DNA of 64,000 bases from Miscanthus floridulus (Eukaryota; Streptophyta; Magnoliopsida; Poales; Poaceae), in the NCBI RefSeq assembly GCF_019320115.1, contig NC_089593.1:16208221-16272220 (forward strand), written 5' to 3'. This document shows, piece after piece, positions 21,857 to 31,510 of the stretch (position 1 is the first letter of the stretch; each line of letters starts with the position of its first letter). The translations under genes and the position numbers were made by a program. Under the pieces are notes generated by a model. It made no database searches. It saw only the letters and a program-made list of their open reading frames with translations, and had not been told where the DNA came from.

Positions 21857-22592
21857 AACATGTTCGATGTACTGTATTCATGCCTGACAGGAACAGCAAC
21901 TCTACCCAGTTACTGTATGATAAAACGACGCACGTGCGAACGCACGGGACTGCAGGAATTAATGGGCGATATTATGGAATGGAAGGGAGGAGCCAAACAA
22001 AACAAATCTCACCCAACAAGCATGCTACAATTTTCTAACTATTTTCTGAAAGAGTTGTGAACTTGTAGCCAACCAACTATGCAAAACGCAGGTCTGGCTG
22101 TTCTACACAGCTAAGTCATAATGCCAGTTATATGCACGTCATTTTCTTTGCACACTTGTGGAAACAACTCGTTGCTTTCTTGTCAATTATATACACTTTG
22201 ATTTCGTTCTACAATGTGGCCCCTGAATTTCTTTCAGATTCCTGACATAGCGGCAAACCCAATGGGATTTTATATTTATATGTAATGCACGTTGAACAGC
22301 TGCAAATGAGGTCGAAATTAAAGGAAGTGACAGCAGCCAATAACAGAAACGCAGGCACCGCCGTTGTACCCCATATAAGAGTGGCTTTGGAGTTGGATGT
22401 CATTTTTCCGGCACGTGCGCAGAGCTACTAACTGAGTGCTTCTTGTCGTGTATGCATGAATACTCCGGTAATAATGAGCACGATCAAGAAGCACATCACT
22501 GTGTGCAGAACTGCAGAGACGACAGACAACCACTGCAGGTCCCCTAACTCTTTCCCCCATATTTATGCAGAGGGAGATATGTATGTTGTCCA
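21857..22592. other. Low-copy block B, left part (unoccupied paralogue of the retrotransposon site)
   Basis: ATGTACTGTATTCATGCCTG onward repeats block A (about 7414-7738 plus 20641-20829) without the small MITE, the 12.9-kb retrotransposon or the Helitron. It then extends to 22592 and matches block C (28541-28900) for the phrases CTTGTCAAT-TATACACTTTG, GTTGAACAGCTGCAAATGA and AGTGACAGCAGCCAATAACA. No protein-like frame is present; it may be former promoter or intergenic DNA. Confidence 0.8.
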
Positions 22593-22789
22593 CAGGGACG
22601 AAGCTAAGAAAAATTTTAGGAGGGGCTAAACAACGGCAATTAGCAAGAAAAGAGGTTCAGTAAATCTCAGCCCCTCCTACTTGTACATCTACAGCTGAAA
22701 TTTCAGACGACGGCTCTACGGGGCTTCGCTTGCTCGCGAGCGGTAGAGGGGCTGGAGCCCCCCTAGCCCCACCGCTGGCTCCGTGCCTG
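22593..22789. mobile_element. hAT-type MITE (TSD GTTGTCCA)
   Basis: A 197-bp element between two exact 8-base copies of GTTGTCCA (22585-22592 and 22790-22797). Its ends are imperfect inverted repeats: CAGGGACGAAGCTA at the left, and CAGGCACGGAGCCA when the right end is read on the minus strand, each followed by AGG(A/G)GGGGCT. Eight-base duplications and CAGG- ends fit the hAT superfamily. No coding capacity. Confidence 0.9.
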
Positions 22790-22797
22790 GTTGTCCA

Positions 22798-23061
22798 TGC
22801 GGCGCAGGTGCGCAGCACACTCTGGCCGGATCGGAGGAGCACCCAGCTGCCTCCTCCGCTGTTTGTCTATGTCTTGTCTTGGTGATGGACACCAGCGCGT
22901 TCACGTACGGCCGCCGGCGAATGGATACACGCATGATGGATAGGTCGCCGTCGTGAACGCCCACATGACGGTGGCGGCGGCGGCGGCGGTGGCGACGACG
23001 ATGAGACCGAACGACGGATCGAGAATTCGAGATATATATATCTCGCTGCGTGCGTGCGCTG
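22798..23061. other. Low-copy block B, middle part
   Basis: This aligns with 33340-33640 and 33897-33930 (GAGCACCCAGC, GCGCGTTCACG, GGTCGCCG-CGTGAACGC). It includes a GGCGGC run. Frames on both strands are GC artefacts. Confidence 0.7.
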
Positions 23062-23890
23062 CACTACCGAAAACAGGCCCGTTGCCAAGAGCCAGCGTCT
23101 TTGCCGAGAGCCAAATGTCGGGCTCTCGGTAAAGAAAGGTTTGCCGAGAGTCGGCCCTCGGCAACGGTAGGCCGTCGGCAAAACCATATTTGCCGAAGGC
23201 CAGGCCGTTGGCAAAGAATTCCTCTCGGCAACCGGGCCCTTTGCCGCGAGGGCCCGGCCGTCGGTAAAGAAAGGCCGTTGGCAAAAGTTTATCTTTGCCG
23301 ATGTGCTTATTGTGATGTGGATGTCATATATATGTTTATTTGTTGACTGAAAATACAAAAAACAAAAAAAAAATTAAAACTGGCTGTGGCTTTGCCGAGG
23401 GCTATGGTCATGCCCTCGGCAAAGCTGGGAATTCTGGAACACACAGAATCCCAGCTTTGCCGAGCGCATGACCATAGCCCTCGGCAAAGAGGAAGCCTTT
23501 GCCGAGAGCTGAGCCATAGCTCTCGGCAAACAAATGTCTAAAAAAATTGTCAATATTCTTTGCCGAGAGCTATTCTGACAGACGCTTGACAAAGTTTTTT
23601 TGAAAAAAATTCAGAAATTCTTTGCCGAGAGCTTGCTAAGGCTCTCGGCAAGCTCTCGGCAAAGATCAACTTTACCGTGACCTCTCGTCGTCACGGCGAA
23701 AATTTTTGCCGACGGCCGGCTAACCCCGGCAAATCCTTTGCCGAGAGCCCGAGATGCGGCTCTCGGCAAAGTAGCCTTTGCCGTGAGGTACTGTGCCGAC
23801 CGGCCTTTGCTTGGCAAAGCTTTTGCCGAGGGCAAAAGCCTCTTTGCCGAGTGTATCCGACCCTCAACAAAGAACCTCGTTCCAGTTGTG
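23062..23890. mobile_element. CACTA deletion derivative (TSD CTG)
   Basis: It starts CACTACCGAAAAC and ends CCAGTTGTG (a mutated inverse of CACTACCGG). CTG lies on both sides (23059-23061 and 23891-23893). The paralogous site near 33930-33945 (GCGCTGGTGGGCAGATAC) has one CTG and no insertion, which confirms the edges. The body is packed with TTTGCCGAG / CTCGGCAAAG motifs in both orientations, the subterminal transposase-binding repeats of En/Spm elements. No transposase. A long hairpin lies in the middle. Confidence 0.93.
23390..23489. repeat. 45-bp near-perfect inverted repeat with a 9-base loop
   Basis: The left arm (23390-23435) begins CTTTGCCGAGGGCTATGG and the right arm (23445-23489) is its inverse, differing by one substitution and one missing base. 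The loop is GGAACACAC. Transcribed in either direction it would fold into a long hairpin. Confidence 0.93.
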
Positions 23891-23893
23891 CTG

Positions 23894-24342
23894 GCGGGCA
23901 GATAGACACTGCGTCGGTCTTTGCCACTGGCCTGCCTGTCCCATCTAGATTTCTGATAAGGATGGCTCGGATCGGATGACCTTTAATTTCCGTCGTCCGT
24001 GCATCTCCGATCCACCGCACAAGGAAGGAAAGGAACCCAGACGTTACCTAACTGCATGCGCTCGCTCCTGCATGGTTCTGATTCTATTTCCTGCAAGGAT
24101 ATGTGATATGATGCGTCATGCGCGTCTCCGTCTTGGTAGACCGATAAATCGCCTTCCATCGTTTCAGTGTTAATATGTACCTGCTGTTGACCAACAAAAC
24201 ATTCATGTGTACTGCTGGTTCTGGTGGCTGCTCATCACTCACGTGGTGATTATTGTTGTTCTATGTAGGAGTAAGAAGCTGCCAACTTGAGTCGAGCAGA
24301 GATAATGGACACGACTCAATCACCGCTGATGTTTTGATCGTC
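23894..24342. other. Low-copy block B, right part
   Basis: It aligns with 33940-34265: GGGCAGATA, ATCTAGATTTCTGA, CGTTACCTAAC, CACGTGGTGATT, CTGCCAACTTGAGTCGA and AGATAATGGACAC. No gene seen. Confidence 0.75.
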
Positions 24343-25033
24343 TGACTGAGTAAAGTTTTCCAAACGGGCCGTCCGGCACGGCACAGGCACGGGCACGGTC
24401 AGGCACGGCACTATGCGGCACGGCGGCCCGCCGTGCCGTGCCTAGTGCCACCGTCCCGAAGTGGCAGCCTAGGCACGGCACTATCAAGTGTAAACCGTGC
24501 CGTGCCGTGCCAGCAGGCACGGTGGCACGCCAGTGCCCGTGCCGGCCCAGGTACTAAACACATTTTAACCAAAGCACTTCATCAGTTCAAGATTGAAGTA
24601 ACAAGCACAATTTGGAATCAAAATTACCAGAAAAAGAACTGGAGAAACAAAAACAAAGCAAACACACAAGAGTTAAGAAAATAGGAATATGGGAGCATGT
24701 GCAATGGCTGCCTCACTAAAAACCTGCTAGGTAAAACTCACCCTTGTGAGAAACCCTAGTCAGGAAAAGAGTACAGCCTAGCTCCAAAGTTCAAATGTTC
24801 AATGTTCTTACATCATTGTCCAAGTTTTCATATTACAGACCCAAGTTCCATCTAAATGTAAAGACTAAAGTAATAAAGATGAAGACTAATGCTTCAAAGC
24901 TTCAAGCTTGAAGCTCCCAGCTGACCAGCTGCAAAAGAAGAACAGAGTTAGCATTAGGATTACTAATCAGTTAGCAAAAGAAGAAGAGGAAGTTAGGGAC
25001 TTAGGGGTATGATTTACCTTGGCGGCGGGAGCA

Positions 25034-27391
25034 CTAATCAAGATAGAGGTCTTCAAATGCTTCTTCAAGCTCCTTGTCCTCCACATTGTGCTGCAGCCTT
25101 GCCTCCGCCAACTCCTAGTCCTTGATGCAGGTGAGCCACTCCACCGTCTCTGACTTCAGCCTCCTCCACCGCTCCTCGATGATCCTGCCAGTCATACTAA
25201 AGGTAGATTCTGAAGATATGGTAGAGACATGAACAGTTAAAACATCATTTGCCATGATGGACAGCACTGGATATGTCAGTTTGTGCTCATGCCACCATCT
25301 CAAGATGTCAAATGAATCATCCAACTGGCTAACAGTATCACAGTCTAAGTATGAGACAAGTTCAGAAGCATTAGAAGCTGTAGAAGTAACAGCATGCAGC
25401 AAAGCAGTAGCAGATGTATCTCTAGACAGATTAAGAGTAGAATGCAGCAGTGAAGTACCCCCACCAGAAGAACTAGAATCATCATCATATATTTCATCCC
25501 AAGCAGACATTTTCTTACCAGTTAGGTTTTGAGGGACAGTCCTCCTCAACCTAACAGCTTCCATATTTCTCCTCATACTTATTGTAAACATCAGTAAGCC
25601 TAGCTCTAGTGCCAACCTGGTAAGCAATGTAGTCTGTACTGGTAAGGTTCATCAACTTCCTTAGCACTTTTGAAAAACCCTTCATTTTAGCTCTAGGGTC
25701 CAAGATGAATGCAAAAGAATAGAGCAAAGGTATGTCCCTCCAATACTTATTATATTTGTCTACCATAGGTTGAACCACATTCCTCAGGTGAATGTCATTA
25801 GCATACTTGTTCAGGTGTATAGCAATCTTAACCAGATAATGAAGCATAAGTGGGGATGTAGGATAGTAAACACCAGACAAGGCAACAGTAGCATCATAGA
25901 ACAGTTCAAGAAACTTAAAGACTTTTTCAGCAACAACCCAATGTTCTTCAGTTAGAAGCAACTCACCTCCCTCACCTCTAGGATAGTTAGCATGTATGAA
26001 AGTGGTGAAAGGGATCTTTGTGAGGAAACAAAGTCTTAAGCATGAGATATGTAGAGTTCCACCTTACATCCATGTCCAACTGAAACTTTCTAGGCCTATA
26101 ACTAGAAGCAATGCAATAGTTTTTGTATGCTGCAATTCTCTAGGTTAGATGAGTTTAAAAATGATATTGCAGTTCTAAAACTTCAATCAAAGGTTTAAGA
26201 TAATCAAGTGCCTCCTTAACAATTAGGTTGATTATATGGCATGCACAACGCTGATGCAAGAACATAGTAGTAACAACAGTTTCAGGATGTCTTGGATCCT
26301 CTACAGGAACCTCAAGATCAAGATATTTAGATAAAATAGGTCTTAGCATACGCATGGCAGAAACATTAGATGAAGCATTGTCCAAAGTAACAGCAAACAC
26401 TTTTTCAAGCACACCATATTCACCAAGAACAGATGCAACTCTATCAGCAATGTTCTGTCCATTATGGGAACAATCAATAAGCACAAGACCAAGAACCCTC
26501 TTCTCTAGTTGCCAATCAGGATTTATGTAATGAGCAACAACACTAAGATAATTCCTCTTTGGCTTTGCCAGACCAAATATCAGAGGTAAGGCACACACAA
26601 TTAACAGAATCAGAAGCAAGTACCTCAACAAGCTTACTCTTTCTATCAGAAAACATTTTGGCTAAGTCTCTAGTTGTGGTTTGTGTAGAGACAGCCTGAA
26701 ACTTAGGATTATGAGCATTATTAATGTATTCCTCAAATGCAGCAGATTCACCAAAGCTGATAGGAACATCTACCCTAGCAAGCAATCTACACAGTTCAGT
26801 ACGAGCACGCATAGGACAGTAATCCCAATTACGCATAGAACCATCAGGATTAAAAGAAATCTGAGACTGACTAAACCCCCTAGTTTTCTCTCGCCTCTTA
26901 GCACATTTATCCCTGTGACGACGGAGGTGGCCAGTGCCACCTGCAGATCTACCAGAGTACTATTTTTTGCAATGGATGCAGACAGCGCCATACCTGATCT
27001 TCTTACCTTTGGGACCCATTTTGAAGAGCTTCTGGAAATCTTGCCACACATCAGAGGTAGAGGGGCGTGATACCTGGTCCTGGTCGTCGTCGGCGTTCTC
27101 ACCGTCTTCTTCTCCACCACCACCTTCGTCACCATCAAGGTCGATGGGGTCCTCTGCGCCAGCTCCACCAGGTACAGCTCCACGGCCGAAGAGCTCTTCT
27201 ACCTCTTCGTCGCCCATGTCGTCGTCGTCATCATCACCAGGGAGGTCGCGGACCCTCTCCATCTCATCAGCCATGGTAGTGGCACTAGCCTCCACCGTGT
27301 CCTCAGAGACAGAGGGAGGTCGGGATGGCATCCTCACTTGCCCTGGCCTCAAACGTCTGCCAAAAGAAGAAGAAAGGAAGAACATGAACAT
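25034..27391 (-). pseudogene. hAT transposase with BED zinc finger (RICESLEEPER-like), decayed
   Basis: The gene runs right to left. A splice acceptor (TTTTGGCAG) lies at about 27362 on the minus strand, so earlier non-coding or short exons lie at about 27480-27620. From ATG at about 27276 (MADEMERVRDLP) comes an acidic region (DDDDDDMGDEEVEELFGRG). Next is a BED-type finger: CIHCKK, an in-frame TAG near 26960, then YSGRSAGGTGHLRRHRDKC. Downstream come the first catalytic Asp (LTSDIWSG), a frameshift near 26550, the second Asp (VFAVTLDNASSN), CACHIINL, further frameshifts near 26150, 26030 and 25565, and the C-terminal dimerisation region (VSTISSESTFSMTGRIIEER). A second TAG at 25115 precedes the ancestral end (DLYLD) at 25034. 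Family identity is secure; activity is not possible without repair. Confidence 0.9.
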
Positions 27392-27444
27392 CAGTCAAGA
27401 ACTCAAGATTCAAGAAAAGAAATCAAGAACGGAGCAGATCGGAG

Positions 27445-27483
27445 CTAGGGTTAGGGTTAGGCTTCGGAGCTAGGGTTAGGGTG
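27445..27483 (-). promoter_or_regulatory. Telo-box-like repeats in the hAT gene 5' region
   Basis: Two runs of CTAGGGTTAGGG(TTAGG) lie between the candidate exons; on the gene strand they read AACCCTAACCCTAG. AAACCCTA-type boxes are common near transcription starts of plant genes active in dividing cells. Role here is inferred. Confidence 0.4.
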
Positions 27484-27845
27484 TCTTACCTAGACGTCGC
27501 CGGCGACGAAGACGGCGGAGCCGGAGCTCCTAGCAGCAGCGGATCCGTGGATCTGCAGAAGAGGGAGTGAGTCAGTGATAGTGAGAGAAAGAAGAAGAAG
27601 CGCAGAAGGGGATGTTACCTGCATCGTCGGAGCTCCTAGAGCTGCGGCTGCCGGAGGACGAGAAGAGGAGGCGGGGTCCGCGGGGACGATGGCGAGTCGC
27701 CGTCGCCCTTGGGAGGGGCTGTTGCCCTTCGCCACCGTCGTCGGAGAGGGCGAGAGCCAGAGAGGAGAGGAGGGAGAGCGTTGGCCAGCGAGAGGATGAA
27801 ATGATTTAGGGTTTGTGTGGGTGGGGAGCGGGGGAGGCCGGCCGG

Positions 27846-27853
27846 CTTATATA
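27846..27853 (-). promoter_or_regulatory. Candidate TATA box of the hAT transposase gene
   Basis: Minus-strand TATATAAG sits in GC-rich sequence about 280 bases inside the right end and upstream of exon-like sequence with a donor (ATGCAG/GTAACATCC, near 27618). Confidence 0.5.
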
Positions 27854-28140
27854 CGCGGCGGCGCCGTTGCCCTGGATCCAACGGCCATAATCCATCAGGG
27901 GGGGATCGGACGGCTGAGTTCCCTGGATAGCAGACCGTTAGCGGGCCAGGCCACTTTACCGTGCCGTGCCCGTGCTGGCCCATGGGCCGAATTGGCAGCC
28001 CAGGCACGGGCACGGGGGCGGGCCGTGGCAGGCACGGGCACGCAGGTTGCCGGGCCGGGCCGTGCTTGGGTCGTGCTTTCTCGGGCCGTGCCTGGGCCGG
28101 CCCATCGTGCCCGGCCCATCTGGAAAACTTTATGACTGAG

Positions 28141-28540
28141 TAAGTATTTTGTATTTTGAGTCAATCGCCTTTAAGTGCCCATCACCTTTTTAGTTAATAA
28201 CAGCTCAAAATCAGGTGGTTCTAAACACAATCGTCTGTTATTGATATGAGCTGTACCTCTGCTCTGTACTGGTCAATTTGGCTCATATAAGAAACAATAT
28301 GACACATGTTTTAGTTTGATACCTGGAAATTTTAGACTATGTTGTTGTTGCGCTTTGATGACAACAAGGAGTACGTGTACGTTGAAGGCACACAAAAATC
28401 TCAGAGTCATCGGCGTGCGGACCTTCCATGTCATACTATGCATGCTCGTTCACCACTGACCACGGCAGCAAGACGTCTCTACGTCGAAGTGCTCACCTTA
28501 CACAACGCAGTGTGTTAGATTTGGGCATCGTTGGGAATGA
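28141..28540. other. No gene seen
   Basis: Sequence resuming after the hAT insertion. Short frames only, no recognised repeat. Confidence 0.4.
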
Positions 28541-28900
28541 GAGGAAGCTTTCTTGTCAATATATACACTTTGATTTCGTTCTACAATGTGGCCCTTTCAG
28601 ATTCTTGACATATATAGTGGGCAAAACTAAATGCATGCAGGTTGAACAGCTGCAAATGATCGAGGCCGAAATTAAAAGAAGTGACAGCAGCCAATAACAG
28701 AAACGCAGGCACCAGAATAGCTACGTACTATACTCCAAAAACCATCTTTAGAGTTGGATGTCATTTTTCCAGCACGTGTAATGCCTGCTAATCCAGCAGA
28801 GCTCTAATTGAGGGCTTCTTGTCGTATACGCATGATTACTCTGAATAATGAGCACGATGAAGCACATCGTCATCTGTTGAGGCCTTGAGCGAGGGATAGT
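28541..28900. other. Low-copy block C, left part
   Basis: A diverged second copy of block B 22170-22540: CTTTCTTGTCAATATATACACTTTG, GTTGAACAGCTGCAAATGATCG, GTGACAGCAGCCAATAACAG, GTTGGATGTCATTTTTCC-GCACGTG and AATAATGAGCACGAT all match. No coding signal. Confidence 0.8.
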
Positions 28901-29364
28901 GAAATTCTACATCATTTCTTAGCAACCGCAAGCACAATTCTGCGCAGTACCATCGTCCTACCTTTCATATGCAGTCTGCTCGTCAGTACTCAGCTCCCAA
29001 GATAAATCTGTGTGTAGAGACGGGCAAACAACGGCTCGTCACTACTTCTCTCTCTCTCTTTTCGCTTTCGCTACGTGTCTAGATATAAACTATCTAAATA
29101 TATAATAAAATCAACTTATTTTATCTAAAGAATTGGAATGACTTATAATTACCTTGTTTACGAGTCCAGTGGTGGATATAGGAACATATGTTAGAAGAGG
29201 CCGGATTCTCTTCTTTATTTTCTTCATTTTAGCCTCTTTTTGTTTTCTTTAGAAAACGGGTTGGATTTTATTTAATATGCAAACGTAATATTACATCAAG
29301 CCCCATTGTAAGGGGACTCCTTGTAGAAATAGAAATTACATTGAAATCTTTCTGAGGTACTCAT
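28901..29364. other. No gene seen
   Basis: AT-rich sequence with a short CT microsatellite (TCTCTCTCTCTC at about 29047). Position 29250 onward resembles the AT-rich tail of the ORF-bearing segment that follows. Confidence 0.35.
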
Positions 29365-29502
29365 AGCCTTCATCGCCTCCGGTTGGGACGCCTGCCGATC
29401 AAGATGGAAGCTTGAAACTGGTCCCTGTATGTAGCCTTCATCGCCTCCGGTTGTGGGACACCTGCTGATCAAGATGGAAGCTTGAAACTGGTCTCTGTAT
29501 GT
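29365..29502. repeat. 69-bp tandem duplication
   Basis: AGCCTTCATCGCCTCCGGTTG, then ...GATCAAGATGGAAGCTTGAA occurs twice (about 29365 and 29433), with a few changes and small indels. It covers the end of the unknown minus-strand frame. Confidence 0.85.
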
Positions 29503-29794
29503 ACGAAGATGCATCAAAGTTTACAAATGGCAACAACAGTACATCGAACAAATCAATGTGCTCTTGACCGTCAGCCAAATCTTCGTCCGGCCACCATGAC
29601 ACACCCCAATCGGTGGACGCCGAAGAACCCAAGATGGGGATAAAAAACTCCAACCCAAACTGTAAGTCCAGGTAGAGGAAAACATGCCTCACGAGCTCTT
29701 CACCGGAAACCGCATCACCATCGTCGCAGCTGTTGGAGTTGATCCTTAGGAAGATAAACGCATAAGTGGACATACCTTTACAGTATCCCACCAA
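29438..29794 (-). pseudogene. Unknown 118-residue frame, possibly a gene fragment
   Basis: The frame opens MVGYCKGMSTYAFIFLRINS and is acidic in the middle (WWPDEDLADGQEHIDLFDVL). The last 25 or so residues come from the 69-bp duplication. Composition is protein-like (W, D, F and L balanced), but I do not recognise a family. GC-rich sequence at 29880-30060 on the same strand could be an upstream exon (GCCGGCGACTTCTTCAGAGG). It could be a piece of a captured host gene or a chance frame. Confidence 0.3.
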
Positions 29795-31510
29795 GAGTCA
29801 AAGATCTAAACATATACTAACATGTACTATTTCCTATACTAGTAATTACCACGGGTCATCAAACTAGAGATCCTGACCTCCTACGGCCTCTGAAGAAGTC
29901 GCCGGCGGGAGGAACAGCTGGATTGATGCCGGAAACGTTGATCGCCCAGGCGCCGCCTTTTCGTGTAGATGGGGAACGAGAGGGTTCGAGACCTACCGTA
30001 ATGACTATAAACTTATAGAGGATGCTTAGGAGGGCCTCGATCTATACATCCGGTAGCGGTGGTGGAGGCCTGAGGTGACTGAAAGCATCTAGGCTCTAGT
30101 GGGTTTCGGTGATGAACGACGACATGGAATTACTGTGACTAACGTGTGTTTTGCAGATGCAATTTTAGTTAGGTCATGGTAATGGTAATTGATTGGACAA
30201 TCAATGGTTTTATGCCCCTATCGATGGAAATCATTTCGGTTTTCAAAGGATAAATGATAAGGTTAAGGACGGACTAGTTTTAAGTGTCGTTTGGCGTTGG
30301 TGAGACACTTAGAGTAGTTTAGAACTTTATTTTTCCTTTGACCATACTATTAAGGGGGTATGAACTAGTAGCTTGACCTAAGTGAGTTTAATGGTTTAGG
30401 TGTGGTGTGCACTTGTCAAACTTAGCACTTGTTAGCTCAGTGACAGCCCAAAGATAATTTGAAGTCGATCCCGTTCACAGAGTTGGTCGAATTTGAAGTG
30501 AATGGGTGGTTGGGTGATGACCGAACGCTGGACTGGACGCATAGGTGCCACGTCCGGTCAGTGATCAGTGTGCACAACAGTCGCCGAGGGGCGACCGGAC
30601 GCTGGCGCTGAGCCAGAACCGGACGCGACGCTGGAACAGGGACAGTCGGTGTTGCGGAGGACCGGACGCCGGTAGGTAAGTGATCGGATTCTGATATGTC
30701 AGCGTCAGGTCAACAATAGAAAGCATGCAGAGAGGAAAATTGGGGACCGGACGCATCCGGTGGATGCTGACCGGACGCAGGTCTGTGTCAGGTCACTCCA
30801 ATGGTCTTCTCTGACAAGGTCACGCGTTGTTGCCGTGATGTATTGACCTGCGCGTCTGGTCACATAGACATGCGCATCCAGTCACTTCATATTGTGCTGA
30901 GTTGGACCCTAATGGTTATGTTTTGAATCGAGGAGTATAAATACTTCTACTACTCGTCCAACTTAGCTCTCTTACCTATTTATTCAGCTGAGGAAACACT
31001 TTAGAGTGTAAGGGAGAGCAAGAGCCTAGTGTGGTTATTGAGATTTGATAATCCAAGATTAAGGACCTCATTAGTGCATAGTGAGTAGCAAGTGTGCATC
31101 CACCTTTCTCATTAGGCTTGTCTTGGTCAAGTGAGAGTTTGTGCTTATTACTTTTATTGATCGCCATCACCTAGACGGCTCGGTGGTGATTGGAAGCTTG
31201 GTGATCATCCGACGGAGCTTTGTGGATGACCCAAGTCATGGTGTGAGCGGTTGTGGGCGATTCACCCTGACGGAGTGTCGAAGAATCAGCCCGTAGAGAG
31301 CACTTGATCCTTGCGCGGATCAAGGGAGAGCTACACCCTTGCGCGGGTGCTCCAACGAGGACTAGTGGGGACTGACGTCTCTCCGATACCTCAAAAAAAC
31401 ATCGTCGTGTTCCTCTCTCACTCTTTACTTTGAGCATTTACATTTGAGCAATTCAATTCATGTCTTTACATTCTTAGAATTGCCATGATAGAGTAGGATT
31501 GGAACCTAGG

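Larger units (their letters stand above)
24351..28132 (-). mobile_element. hAT (Ac/Tam3-like) transposon, 3.8 kb, TSD TGACTGAG
   Basis: Two exact 8-base duplications, TGACTGAG at 24343-24350 and 28133-28140, flank inverted ends that both read TAAAGTTTTCCA when taken inward, then (G/A)..GGGCCG. Subterminal zones (24365-24550 and 27945-28120) are dense in GGCACGG / CCGTGCC, the kind of short repeat hAT transposases bind. The interior encodes one minus-strand transposase gene with introns near its 5' end and several inactivating changes. Complete in structure, broken in coding. Confidence 0.95.

Noticed and set aside
22657..24020. Multiple frames of 60-163 residues rich in Arg, Pro and Ala
   Set aside because: They arise from TTTGCCGAG repeats of the CACTA derivative and GGC runs; no family resemblance.
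24320..24520. Frames in the hAT ends (also 27815-28164)
   Set aside because: Produced by GGCACGG / CCGTGCC subterminal repeats.
26770..27183. 137-residue minus frame and the plus-strand 179-residue frame at 26934-27473
   Set aside because: Shadows of the hAT transposase in other frames; the true frame shows the BED finger and catalytic motifs.
27445..27483. Possible interstitial telomere array
   Set aside because: Only two or three TTAGGG-like units per run and not the plant TTTAGGG repeat; more like a promoter box.
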